Below are positions 16,899 to 25,167 of a DNA stretch of 34,285 nt, piece by piece; positions within the stretch are counted from its first letter, which is position 1; every line of letters starts with the position of its first letter. This stretch comes from an uncultured Chloroflexota bacterium (lineage in GTDB: Bacteria > Chloroflexota > Anaerolineae > UBA4142 > SHND01), in the NCBI GenBank assembly GCA_937870825.1, contig CALMZO010000267.1, positions 1 through 34,285 on the forward strand, read 5' to 3'. The notes below the pieces were generated by a model. The model had not been told where the DNA came from and did no database searches. It worked only from the letters and a program-made list of their open reading frames with translations. The position numbers were made by a program, and so were the translations under genes.

Positions 16899-17624
16899 GT
16901 GGACGCCGAAACCGTCAACCAACTTGTCGCCCTCAACCGCAAATTTTATTCCCAATTCGGCGCGGATTTTTCCAATTCGCGTTCGAGCGAACGCTTCAAC
17001 ATCGAACCGTTTCAAAAATATCTGGCGAACGATATTCGCCTGCTCGACGCGGGGTGCGGGAACGGGCGTTTGGCGGGAACGTTGGAACGCGCGGGATTCT
17101 CGCTCGATTATGTGGGCGTTGATGGTTCGGAAGAACTCGTCGCGTTCGCGCAGAAAAACAACGCGGCGTCGGAAAATGTACGCGCGCAATTTCACATTGT
17201 TGACCTCACAACGCGCGATTGGCGCACTGAATTGCGCGACGCGTCACCATTCGACGTTGTCGTCGCCCTCGCGGTCTTGCACCACATTCCAAGTTTTGCA
17301 TTGCGCGCGAATGTTTTAAAGGAAATTCGCGCAGTACTAAAACCGCGCGGCATGTTCATCATGAGTAATTGGCAATTCTTGAATAATGAACGCTTGCGAA
17401 AAAAAATTGTCGCGTGGGATAAAATCGGGCTGAGCGACTCTCGACTAGAGACCAACGACTATCTCCTCGATTGGAAACGCGGTGGAGTCGGCTTTCGCTA
17501 TGTGCATTTCGTTGATGAAAAAGAAGTTGAGCGTTTAGCCGACGCAAGTGGATTCCAAGTTATCGAACAATTTTACGCGGACAACGATTTGAATTTGTAC
17601 AGCATCCTGCAATCTGACGAATAG
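16899..17624 (+). CDS. Class I SAM methyltransferase, Trm9-like
   Basis: A 241-residue Rossmann-fold methyltransferase. Motif I is RLLDAGCGNGRL (about 47-58), the acidic end of strand 2 is VGVDGSEEL, and motif IV is VVALAVLHHIPS. Three features resemble Trm9/ABH8-type enzymes, which methylate cm5U34 to mcm5U34 in tRNA. These are the N-terminal FYSQFGADFSNSR (aromatic, then FS.SR), the DWKRGG stretch, and the C-terminal RYVHFVDEKEVERLADASGF ending in an N-LYS strand. The GTG at 16899 is chosen from promoter spacing; a TTG at 16872 would precede the promoter. It is divergent from the elp3 unit. A generic methyltransferase cannot be excluded without a profile search. Confidence 0.7.
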   Translation: MDAETVNQLVALNRKFYSQFGADFSNSRSSERFNIEPFQKYLANDIRLLDAGCGNGRLAGTLERAGFSLDYVGVDGSEELVAFAQKNNAASENVRAQFHIVDLTTRDWRTELRDASPFDVVVALAVLHHIPSFALRANVLKEIRAVLKPRGMFIMSNWQFLNNERLRKKIVAWDKIGLSDSRLETNDYLLDWKRGGVGFRYVHFVDEKEVERLADASGFQVIEQFYADNDLNLYSILQSDE

Positions 17625-17634
17625 AAAGAGAATC

Positions 17635-17727
17635 CGCGAACAACACAAGTACGCGAATGAGATTCCTCACTCGCCGCGATCGGCGAACCGTTCGCAATGA
17701 CAAATTCGTGAAATTCGTGTTGTTCGC
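17635..17727. repeat. Intergenic inverted word repeat with GCAATGACA-type core
   Basis: Outer arms CGAACAACAC (17637-17646) and GTGTTGTTCG (17717-17726) are perfect inverted copies. Inside is a hairpin TCGCCG-CGAT-CGGCGA (17671-17686), flanked by GAGATTCCTCACTCG and TTCGCAATGACA. That GATTCCTC...GCAATGACA frame resembles short dispersed repeats seen in many bacterial genomes. Confidence 0.6.
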
Positions 17728-17741
17728 CGATAAATCCTTCC

Positions 17742-18890
17742 GTGACGATCAACTATTCCGAACGCCTCGCGCGCACGCGCGCGAAAATGGACGAACTCGG
17801 CATCGGCTTGCTCTATATTCCGCCTTCGACGAATCTCGAATGGCTGCTCGGCATTCCGCGCGAGCGTCCGAGTTTTACGAATGTGGTGTATCCGGGCGGA
17901 TGGCTGAATGGCGCGTTCGTCGGATTGACGAAAGGTCCGCTTCTCGCGGTGCCGCGCATGTTTGCGGAATTTGATTTGGGCAACGTGCCGGGGATGGATT
18001 TGAGAATTCTCCAGGATCGCGATGACCCGGTTCAACTCGCGCGCGATGTTCTGCGCGAATTTGATTTGCGCGGAAAACAAATCGCGCTCGAAGAGCGAAC
18101 GTGGGCGAGCAGCGCGTTGAATCTGCAAACGCTGTTGCCCGAAAATAAATTCACGCTCGCATCGCGCGTGTTTCAACCGTTACGCATGATTAAAGACGAA
18201 ACCGAAATCGCGTTGATGAAACGCGCGGGCGAATTGGTGGATTTGGCGATGGCGGAGGTGTTGAAAAAATTGCGCGTCGGCGTGAGCGAACTGGAAATTC
18301 TCACCGAGATTGATTATCAGTTGCTGCGGCTCGGTTCGCAGGCAACTTCGTTTCCAACTTCACTCTACATCATCAATCCGAAACGCGAAAGCGAAATGGT
18401 TCACGTCAAAGGCAAGAGTACACATCCGATTGAAGCGGGCATCGCGGTGCCGTTCGACTTTGGCGCAATCTACAACGGTTACTGTTCCGATTTTGGACGA
18501 ACGGTGTGGATGGGCGAACCGCCTGCCGAATACATTCGCACGCACGAACTTGTGATGCAGGCGCAGCGCGCGGGCGCGGACGCAATGAAAGCGGGCCAAG
18601 TAACTGCCGCCCAAGTTGACCATGCCGCGCGCAAAATTATCGAGGACGCAGGATACGGCAAAAATTTTCGTCATCGCCTGGGACACGGCATCGGCATGGA
18701 CGTTCACGAGCCGCCGTTTCTCACGAGTCACGACGAAACGATTTTGCAGAATGGTATGACGTTCACCGACGAGCCGAGTATTATTTTGGACGACAGGTGG
18801 ATGGTGCGCGTGGAAGATGTGTTTGTAGTGCGTGACGATGGCGGCGAAGCATTGAGTCATTGTTCGCGCGAATTGATGGCGGTGTCATAG
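17742..18890 (+). CDS. M24 metallopeptidase, Xaa-Pro aminopeptidase/dipeptidase type
   Basis: A 382-residue pita-bread fold peptidase cleaving peptides next to proline. Residues 1 to about 145 form the creatinase-type N domain. The catalytic domain carries all five metal ligands: D239 (PFDFG), D250 (CSDFGRT), H315 (LGHGIG), E344 (TDEPSI) and E358 (RVEDV). The GTG at 17742 gives MTINYSERLARTR, a typical opening; no better ATG lies upstream. The spacer before it is filled by a word repeat, and a weak GATAAA box ends 7 nt before the GTG. It ends at a strong hairpin shared with spoVR. Confidence 0.92.
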   Translation: MTINYSERLARTRAKMDELGIGLLYIPPSTNLEWLLGIPRERPSFTNVVYPGGWLNGAFVGLTKGPLLAVPRMFAEFDLGNVPGMDLRILQDRDDPVQLARDVLREFDLRGKQIALEERTWASSALNLQTLLPENKFTLASRVFQPLRMIKDETEIALMKRAGELVDLAMAEVLKKLRVGVSELEILTEIDYQLLRLGSQATSFPTSLYIINPKRESEMVHVKGKSTHPIEAGIAVPFDFGAIYNGYCSDFGRTVWMGEPPAEYIRTHELVMQAQRAGADAMKAGQVTAAQVDHAARKIIEDAGYGKNFRHRLGHGIGMDVHEPPFLTSHDETILQNGMTFTDEPSIILDDRWMVRVEDVFVVRDDGGEALSHCSRELMAVS

Positions 18891-18892
18891 AA

Positions 18893-18928
18893 ACAACGGT
18901 GCGATGTGCCACATCGCACCGTTTTGTT
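18893..18928. terminator. Bidirectional intrinsic terminator
   Basis: ACGGTGCGATGTG (18896-18908) is the exact reverse complement of 18910-18922, giving a long GC-rich hairpin with a tiny loop. It is followed by TTTTGTT on the plus strand and preceded by AAACAA. It lies between the convergent stops of the peptidase gene and spoVR. Confidence 0.85.
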
Positions 18929-21617
18929 AAATCGTCTTTTTAGAGCCGCCGTCCGGTCCGTGCGTCAATAAAATATCGCCCCCTTCGGGCAGGGCCGCTT
19001 GCAGATGCACGGGGCGCGTCCACAAAGTGTACAAATACTTTAAGGTCTCTTGCGCGTACGGAATGTCGAGCGGCGCGTCATTGTGACGATGCAGCAAAAA
19101 GAGTTCGCCGCGATTTTCATAATTCGCATCAATGAGGTCAATGATGGGGCGTCCGAAATTGGTGAGTTGAAAGAGTAGCCGCTGTTTGATGGCTTGAAAT
19201 TCACGGCTTGCAATTTCGTACTCTTGCATCACCGGATTGTATTCATACGTGAACAAAAGATGCCGGCGGCAAAATTCTTCGGTGAGAAATTCGTCAATGA
19301 AACCGACGTCGTTGTAAATCTGCCGCACTTGGAAAACTTGGGCGCGTCCGAGTCCCGCGTGCGTATTCCAATCTCTCCGCGTTTGCACGTCTTGACATGC
19401 TTCGTATTCTGCGCCGAACGCGCCGCGATTCCAGCGGTCCTCAACGTCGCGGTACAGTTCGAGCCCGATTTTGTAGGGGTTAATATGTCCGGGCTGCATC
19501 GCCGTTGTGCCGGAATGATGGTCGGCATAATCAATCACTTCCGAAGGATGCAGCGCGCGGGTGGTCATGATCTGCGTATGACAATACGAGTTATGATTGA
19601 CAAAGCCGTTGGCGACATAACAATGAGATTCTTCAACCGTAATGTCATACACGTCCGCCTGTCCCTGCACAATTGAAACAACTGTATCTGCTTCGTCTTC
19701 GCGCTTGAACCACTGATGTTCGTTGATGTAGGCGGCAAGGGCAGTTTGCTTTTCGTGCCGTTGGAAGCCGACGTGCTGTTGGAACAAGAGAGCAGAGTAC
19801 CCCTTGACTTCCAAGTGCTGGCATCCATCCGCCTGCGCGCGCTGCCTTGAAAGAATTCCCAAATTCAGCAAGACAATTTGCGACACACGAATCAACTCGC
19901 GACTGGCGCTCGAAAGAATAATTCCGTCGGGTCCGGCATAGGCATCCGCGTCAAAATAACCACGCAAGAAGGCAATTTGTATTGCGCGTGGAGAGCGTAA
20001 TACAACTGGAGGGAATTTCTTGGCTGGCGCAAGCGCCGCAAGGTCAATGCCTATTTCTGCCAAAAAACGCAAGCATTCCCGCGAATGCACTTCTACACGC
20101 CAACGCCCGCCCTTTTCTGTAGGATCCCAGCGAACACCGGCTCTTAAACCAAGCGTGTGTGTCATCAATTGTGCCAGATATTCCGCATGCGATTGAGCTC
20201 CGGTCGTAATTGCTATGCCCGATTTAGTACGATGCCCATCGCCCACAAACGCCCCCAGGATATATGCGAGGTCTTGATCAAGGTATTTTGGAATACGCAT
20301 CAACTGCCGTGTATTGAGAACCCTGCGCATGTTGGCTGAACGATAATTCAGTCGCTTGAGCGCGAGAGAAATTTGCTCGTCGCTTTCTGTGCGGCGTCCC
20401 TCAAGAAAGCGATGCACCGTCGTTTCCGAGACGCCTGCGAGAATTGCTACATCACGCGCACTGGGGCTGATCTCACTGCCCTGAAAATCAAGTTGGACGG
20501 GTTCGGTTGGCCACAGATTTCCACCACGTGCCATTTTAAGACTATCGCCAATTTGCAGGTCAGACAGAAACGCCCAACTACCATCTGCCCGTTGAACGCG
20601 ATGTTTATAGGCGCCTTCCAACATCAGTCCGCGTTGTGTAGTGATTTGGAGTGTAGGTACCGCCCTTTCTTTGTGAAAATCGCTAATCCGGTGTGGTGCG
20701 GCGTTGGGACCGCTGTCTACCTGAATACGTTGGCGGTTCGCGTAAACTTCAGCGAATGGCAAGATTCCTTTTTCTGTGACGAGGAGGGAATCTCCTGTCG
20801 CACACGCCCAACCTTCATTCATGATTTTCGTCTGCGCTTGCGGCGCAAAATAGTACGCCTCTTCGCGCACAATATCCAGCACATCGCGCTGCCAATTTTC
20901 GAGCGGCGCGTGTTCCAACAAAAATAACAACACATCGCGTTCCGGTTCGGCGGGAAACTTTTTTTGCTGTTCCGCTTCGGCTTGCAGCAACCGCTGCTGC
21001 GCGGCGAGAAATTCCGGCGGATTGATGAACGCATCCATGTAATCGCGCGCGCGCATTTTGTGCACGATTGGAATTTCCTCGTCGCTTGCTTGCTCAATCA
21101 CGGGACGCCGCCGAATGCCCGCCGCTTGAATGTCAATCAAATTGTCGAGCGAAAGACACGCGTCAATAAAATTTTCGACGGGTTCTTGACCGTGCCGTTC
21201 CATATGCCGCCGCACCCGCCCCGCGTGATTCGCCATTTCGTCCAGCATTTTGCGATTCGTATGCGCGAACCACAAATTGTTTTTGAAAAAATCGGCGTGT
21301 CCGTACACGTGCGCCATCACCAATTTTTGGTCAATGGGCATGTTGCTCGCAAGCAAGTACGCGTAACACGGGTCCGTGTTGATGACCATTTCGTAAATGC
21401 GATGCAAACCGTACGCGTACGATTTTGATAGACGTTCGTACTCCATGCCAAAACGCCAATGCGGATAGCGCGCGGGAAAACCATCATACGCGGCGACTTG
21501 ATTAATCATCTGATAGTCCAACATTTCAAAATGGACGGGCGGATACGTGAGTCCGAAATCGCGCGCATAACCTTCGATTTCATTTTGCAGTTCCAGCATC
21601 TCGTTTGACAACATCAT
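18927..21617 (-). CDS. spoVR: SpoVR family protein interrupted by an intein
   Basis: The 896-codon frame is a SpoVR/YcgB-like protein of about 491 residues split by a 405-residue intein. N-extein residues 1-271 end at KIMNEGWA; the C-extein starts at residue 677 with SYCHTQIM. Joined, they rebuild the conserved NEGWASYxH motif of SpoVR. After splicing, typical stretches continue: ALHPSEVIDYADHHSG, NPYKIGLELYRDVEDRW, and DEFLTEEFCRRHLLF. The motif's usual tryptophan is cysteine here (SYCH). SpoVR proteins accompany PrkA and DUF444 proteins in sporulation or stationary-phase stress; their biochemical role is unclear. The ATG at 21617 starts one base after the DUF444 stop, so the genes are one operon. 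Confidence 0.93.
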   Translation of the reverse strand: MMLSNEMLELQNEIEGYARDFGLTYPPVHFEMLDYQMINQVAAYDGFPARYPHWRFGMEYERLSKSYAYGLHRIYEMVINTDPCYAYLLASNMPIDQKLVMAHVYGHADFFKNNLWFAHTNRKMLDEMANHAGRVRRHMERHGQEPVENFIDACLSLDNLIDIQAAGIRRRPVIEQASDEEIPIVHKMRARDYMDAFINPPEFLAAQQRLLQAEAEQQKKFPAEPERDVLLFLLEHAPLENWQRDVLDIVREEAYYFAPQAQTKIMNEGWACATGDSLLVTEKGILPFAEVYANRQRIQVDSGPNAAPHRISDFHKERAVPTLQITTQRGLMLEGAYKHRVQRADGSWAFLSDLQIGDSLKMARGGNLWPTEPVQLDFQGSEISPSARDVAILAGVSETTVHRFLEGRRTESDEQISLALKRLNYRSANMRRVLNTRQLMRIPKYLDQDLAYILGAFVGDGHRTKSGIAITTGAQSHAEYLAQLMTHTLGLRAGVRWDPTEKGGRWRVEVHSRECLRFLAEIGIDLAALAPAKKFPPVVLRSPRAIQIAFLRGYFDADAYAGPDGIILSSASRELIRVSQIVLLNLGILSRQRAQADGCQHLEVKGYSALLFQQHVGFQRHEKQTALAAYINEHQWFKREDEADTVVSIVQGQADVYDITVEESHCYVANGFVNHNSYCHTQIMTTRALHPSEVIDYADHHSGTTAMQPGHINPYKIGLELYRDVEDRWNRGAFGAEYEACQDVQTRRDWNTHAGLGRAQVFQVRQIYNDVGFIDEFLTEEFCRRHLLFTYEYNPVMQEYEIASREFQAIKQRLLFQLTNFGRPIIDLIDANYENRGELFLLHRHNDAPLDIPYAQETLKYLYTLWTRPVHLQAALPEGGDILLTHGPDGGSKKTI
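19590..20804 (-). mobile_element. Intein with LAGLIDADG endonuclease and LacI-like HTH
   Basis: Protein-splicing element, residues 272-676 of the frame. Block A is CATGDSLLVTEKG (C1 nucleophile). Block B keeps the histidine (GAYKHRV) but has Ala where Thr is usual. Block F is VYDITVEESHCYVANGF, and block G is VNHN (His-Asn), followed by Ser+1. The endonuclease has two LAGLIDADG helices, LGAFVGDGH (D460) and LRGYFDADA (D558), with both acidic residues kept, so it may be active. Between the splicing and endonuclease parts (about 386-428) lies DVAILAGVSETTVHRFLEG, a LacI-type helix-turn-helix. The DNA has far fewer CGCG words than its neighbours, pointing to horizontal arrival. Confidence 0.93.
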
Positions 21618-21618
21618 C

Positions 21619-22713
21619 TCACGCCCCCTTGCCCAAGAATGTTTTTATCGCGCTGTAAATATCATCTTGGTCACCGATTTGTGCCGTCACCAATTTTTCA
21701 TCGCGCAAACGATTCAACGTTCCCAAAAAGTACGCACCGTATCCACTCGCCACCTGTCCGTAGCCAAACAGATTCATCTGCGGCAAAAGGGAATCGGCAA
21801 GCAGCTGCAGACAGTACGCATCATCTTCGCCGTCGAAATTTTCACCGTCGGAAAAATGAAAGCCGTACAAATTTGCCGTGTCGCCGCCGTACTCGCGTTC
21901 GATGAGGTGTTTGCAGAATTCGTACGCGGACGAAATTTTGGTGCCGCCGTTTTCGCGGACGTGATAAAACGTATCCGCGTCCACTTCGTACGCCGCCGCG
22001 TCGTGAACAATGTAGCGCGTCGTGAGATTTTTATAATGCGCGCGCAGCCACGTATCAATCCAAAACGCGGTCATGCGCACCAATTCTTTTTTGTTTTGCG
22101 TCATGCTGCCCGAAATGTCCATCATATACAGGATGACCGCGTTGCTGTCGGGACGCGGGTACGTTTTCCACGAGCGATACCGCATGTCATCCCGAATCGG
22201 CACAATGCTCGGTTTTTCCCGCGAATACATGCCGGACGAAATTTGCCGTTTCAATGCCTCGCGATACGAGCGTTTGAAATGGCGCAAGGAATTGGGACCG
22301 ACGCGGCGCAGACTCGTATAGCGGCTTGTTTCGCCTTCGACATTGTTCTTGCTTTTTGGTTGAATGCGCGGCAATTCAAGTTCTTCCCCCAAAATTTCCG
22401 CGAGTTCTTCCAGCGTGACTTCGACCTCTAGAATATGCCCGCCTGGCTGATTGCCCGCTTTGCCGCTGCCATTACCCTGTTCACCGGGACCGAGCGGCGT
22501 TCCCACTTCGCCTTCGCCTTGCCCGACGCCGCCTTGCGAGTCGCCAAAACGAAAGTGCGGCAGGTCAATGTGCGGAACCGGAATACTGACAAAATCTTTG
22601 CCGCGTTTGCCAATCACTTCCCCATTTGACATGTATTTTTTTAAATTCTGTTTGATTTTGCCGCGCACGATTTGACGAAAGCGGCTGGCGTCTTGGTCAA
22701 TTAAAAGAGCCAT
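21619..22713 (-). CDS. DUF444 (YeaH/YhbH) family protein with VWA-like domain
   Basis: A 364-residue protein of the YeaH/YhbH family, partner of PrkA and SpoVR. It opens with DQDASRFRQIVRGKIKQNL, the family signature. A Gly-rich acidic linker (about 57-92) follows, then ELPRIQPKS, and a von Willebrand A-like domain with the MIDAS motif DISGSM (199-204), later TKISSAYEF, and FHFSDGENF. The ATG at 22713 is chosen because GAGG lies 7 nt upstream; a GTG at 22716 is too close. It probably acts as a scaffold or substrate of the PrkA kinase, but its activity is not established. Confidence 0.93.
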   Translation of the reverse strand: MALLIDQDASRFRQIVRGKIKQNLKKYMSNGEVIGKRGKDFVSIPVPHIDLPHFRFGDSQGGVGQGEGEVGTPLGPGEQGNGSGKAGNQPGGHILEVEVTLEELAEILGEELELPRIQPKSKNNVEGETSRYTSLRRVGPNSLRHFKRSYREALKRQISSGMYSREKPSIVPIRDDMRYRSWKTYPRPDSNAVILYMMDISGSMTQNKKELVRMTAFWIDTWLRAHYKNLTTRYIVHDAAAYEVDADTFYHVRENGGTKISSAYEFCKHLIEREYGGDTANLYGFHFSDGENFDGEDDAYCLQLLADSLLPQMNLFGYGQVASGYGAYFLGTLNRLRDEKLVTAQIGDQDDIYSAIKTFLGKGA

Positions 22714-22736
22714 CACAACACCTCAACTTTCGAATT

Positions 22737-22815
22737 TACCGAATTCCCTGATTTCCTTTGATTCCCTCTCCATACATCCTTTAACGTTTCGGGAAATCAG
22801 GGAAATAAGGGAACT
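22737..22815. repeat. Hairpin-forming word repeat between prkA and the DUF444 gene
   Basis: CCCTGATTTCC (22746-22756) and GGAAATCAGGG (22792-22802) are perfect inverted copies. Partial copies of the same word (GATTCCCT, GGGAAATAAGGG) lie between and after them. Inside a polycistronic mRNA this could be a processing or attenuation site. Confidence 0.6.
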
Positions 22816-22829
22816 CACGCGCCATCAAT

Positions 22830-24866
22830 TCACCGCACCATATCTCCACGCGCAAAGATGCTGGCAACGTAATTCAACACATCGCTCGCGCACACATCGC
22901 AATAGCCCATGTTTTTGATGAGCCGATTTTTGACGACTTCGATTTTCTCTTGCGTTTCCTGGTCCATCACGTTCGAGACGAGACTCGTGAGTTTGATGGA
23001 ATCTTTTTGGTCTTCAAACAATTTGAGTTCGAGCGCGCGGCGCAAACGGTCGTTCGAGTCCCACGAAAATGTTTTCCCGTCAATCGCCAGCGCGCCGATG
23101 TAATTCATAATCTCGCGGCGGAAATCGTCCTTGCGACTTTCGGGAATCTCTATTTTTTCTTCAATCGAACGCATCAAGCGTTCGTTCGGCGCTTCGTCCT
23201 GTCCCGTGTACGGATTGCGGACTTTTTGTTTTTGCGTGTACGCCTTGATGTTGTCAATATAGTTCGCGCACAAGCGTTTAATCGCCGCTTCGTCCGCCGT
23301 AATCGCGCGCTGCACTTCATTTTTCACAATTTCGTCGTACTCGCCGCGCACCACGCCAAAGAGTTCGATGTAGCGTTTGCGTTGTTCTTCGTTCGTGATG
23401 AGCGAATGATGTTTCAAACCACTTTCGAGTTCGCGCATCAAGAGGAATGGATTCAAACACGTACGATTCGGGTCGCCGACCAGCGCGTTCGACAATTTGT
23501 CCTGAATGTAGCGCGGGGAAATTCCAACCATGCCTTCGTTTTTCGTTTCCGCTTGCAATTCGAGAACGCTGTCTTCGGTGAAACCGGGCAGGGTGCGTCC
23601 ATCGTACAGTTTCAATTTTTGCAGCAGCGTGAGACCGGGGCGTTTCGGTTCTTCGAGGCGCGAGAGGACCGCCCACAGCGCGGCAATTTCCAATGTGTGC
23701 GGCGCGATGTGTTTGCCGACGACGCGGCGCGAATTGAAATCGCGTTCGTAAATTTTGATTTCGTCGCTGTAACGCGTCACGTACGGAATATCAATTTTGA
23801 TGGTGCGGTCACGCAGCGCTTCCATGTACTCGTTGTGCAGCAAGCGGCGATATTCCGCTTCGTTGGTGTGTCCGATAATCACTTCGTCAATGTCCGTGTG
23901 CGCGAATTTTTTTGGTTTGATTTTGTGTTCTTGCGACGCGGTGAGTAAATCGTACAAAAACGCGACGTCGAGTTTCAAAATTTCGATAAATTCTACGAGT
24001 CCGCGATTCGCAATGTTGAGTTCGCCGTCGAAATTGAATGCGCGCGGGTCGGAATCGGAACCGTACTCGGCAATTTTGCGATAGTTGATGTCGCCTGTGA
24101 GTTCCGTCGAATCCTGATTTTTTTCGTCTTTGGGTTGAAACGTGCCGATGCCTATGCGGTCTTTTTCGCTCAAGAGCAATCGTTTCACGCGCACGTGCGG
24201 TAGAATCGCAAACCAATCGCCGCCTGCTTTTTCGAGCAAATGATTGTACGTGTAGCGGCACGCGGGACACAGGTCGCCGGTGATTTGAATTTCTTGTTCG
24301 CCGCTGCGCGTCGCATTGAGTTCATTCAGCACCGCCGCGCGAAATTCGGGAGGAATGAGATGCAGGGGTTCTTCGTGCATCGGGCAGTCGAGACGTTCGC
24401 CGTCGTCGAGCTGCCAATAAAAGGTATACAGCCGTCCGTCGTCCGTGCGGCTGTACGCTTCGAGCCCTTTTTTCAAAAGCCGAACGATGGTGCTTTTCGC
24501 GGTGCCGACAGGTCCGTGCAGTAGCAGCACCCGGCGTTCGGTGCCGTACCCGCGCGCGGCGGATTGAAAAATTCGCACCAAATCCATCAACGGTTTGTCC
24601 AAACCAAACACGGCATCTTTGCCGTTCTCGAACGGGTCATCAAAAAAACGATAATGAATATAGTTCTCGCGTTCGCGCGTGTATTCCTCGCAGCCGTACG
24701 ACAGAATCATGTCATACAAGCGTTGGAACGCCGTGCGCGCCACACGCGGGTCCGCGCGCAAAAGATCGAGGTACTGTTCGAACGTTCCTTCCCAATGCAA
24801 TTCGCGAAAGCCGGTCGTATCTTGCAGACGCTCGATTTTGGTCAACAATGAATCTTGCGAAATCAT
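22830..24866 (-). CDS. prkA: PrkA-type serine protein kinase
   Basis: A 678-residue PrkA/YeaG homologue: an AAA+ module fused to a C-terminal kinase-like domain. The N terminus has the [20 protein letters not shown] family stretch. [17 protein letters not shown] leads to Walker [11 protein letters not shown] (about 117-126). A cysteine pair, CPACRYTY, is also usual for the family. [20 protein letters not shown] and [12 protein letters not shown] are further landmarks. The ATG at 24866 follows a strong GGAGGAG 5 nt upstream; an in-frame extension to 24941 would run through a hairpin. PrkA phosphorylates or degrades partner proteins in stress and sporulation; here it heads the prkA-DUF444-spoVR operon. 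Confidence 0.95.
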   Translation of the reverse strand: MISQDSLLTKIERLQDTTGFRELHWEGTFEQYLDLLRADPRVARTAFQRLYDMILSYGCEEYTRERENYIHYRFFDDPFENGKDAVFGLDKPLMDLVRIFQSAARGYGTERRVLLLHGPVGTAKSTIVRLLKKGLEAYSRTDDGRLYTFYWQLDDGERLDCPMHEEPLHLIPPEFRAAVLNELNATRSGEQEIQITGDLCPACRYTYNHLLEKAGGDWFAILPHVRVKRLLLSEKDRIGIGTFQPKDEKNQDSTELTGDINYRKIAEYGSDSDPRAFNFDGELNIANRGLVEFIEILKLDVAFLYDLLTASQEHKIKPKKFAHTDIDEVIIGHTNEAEYRRLLHNEYMEALRDRTIKIDIPYVTRYSDEIKIYERDFNSRRVVGKHIAPHTLEIAALWAVLSRLEEPKRPGLTLLQKLKLYDGRTLPGFTEDSVLELQAETKNEGMVGISPRYIQDKLSNALVGDPNRTCLNPFLLMRELESGLKHHSLITNEEQRKRYIELFGVVRGEYDEIVKNEVQRAITADEAAIKRLCANYIDNIKAYTQKQKVRNPYTGQDEAPNERLMRSIEEKIEIPESRKDDFRREIMNYIGALAIDGKTFSWDSNDRLRRALELKLFEDQKDSIKLTSLVSNVMDQETQEKIEVVKNRLIKNMGYCDVCASDVLNYVASIFARGDMVR

Positions 24867-25166
24867 CACAGCTCCTCCTCCGAGATGAGGGTCTCCGGGA
24901 AAAAAAGAGGGGCGATTCTCTTGTCGCCCCTTTTGTCGCACCGCAAATCAGGAAAACCGCGCCCCAATCGTTAGTCTATTCTGTTCGTCCGTACGAAACG
25001 GGCGTGATGAAGAACAATGTGCAACAAGGAAAGGAAGAATGCGAACTGCAATGATGCTGCGTTGGACAAAGCGAGGCGCGTTGCAACGTCAGGGTGTATG
25101 GTAAATGGTTAGAATTTGTCTCACCGGACATCTCTGAAGGATGAGACGCCGTGAGCGCGCGGCGTC
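24867..25166. other. 300-nt leader and intergenic region upstream of prkA
   Basis: No protein gene is supported here. It contains the prkA ribosome-binding site GGAGGAG (24871-24879), a terminator-like hairpin at 24901-24937, and a small inverted repeat TTCGTccgtACGAA near 24987. A second hairpin, AGACGCCG / CGGCGTCT, touches the anti-sigma stop. No convincing sigma-70 promoter for prkA was found. Confidence 0.5.
24901..24937 (-). terminator. Intrinsic terminator or attenuator before prkA
   Basis: Read on the minus strand, GGGGCGA, an 8-nt loop, and TCGCCCC are followed by TCTTTTTT. It lies between the anti-sigma gene and prkA, about 20 nt upstream of the prkA Shine-Dalgarno. It may end the sigma/anti-sigma transcript or attenuate prkA. 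A flanking T-run on the plus strand would let it work both ways. Confidence 0.7.
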
Positions 25167-25167
25167 T
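25144..25167 (-). terminator. Hairpin at the end of the anti-sigma gene
   Basis: AGACGCCG (25144-25151) pairs with CGGCGTCT (25160-25167) around an 8-nt loop. It starts at the last base of the anti-sigma stop codon. There is no T-run, so it is more likely an mRNA-stabilising stem than a terminator by itself. Confidence 0.4.

Noticed and set aside
17635..17727. tRNA or small structured RNA gene
   Set aside because: The inverted arms do not form a cloverleaf and lack the T-loop motif; the sequence fits a dispersed repeat.
21667..22431. Plus-strand frame over the DUF444 gene
   Set aside because: The opposite strand encodes a clear MIDAS domain and family signature; this frame has no recognisable motif.
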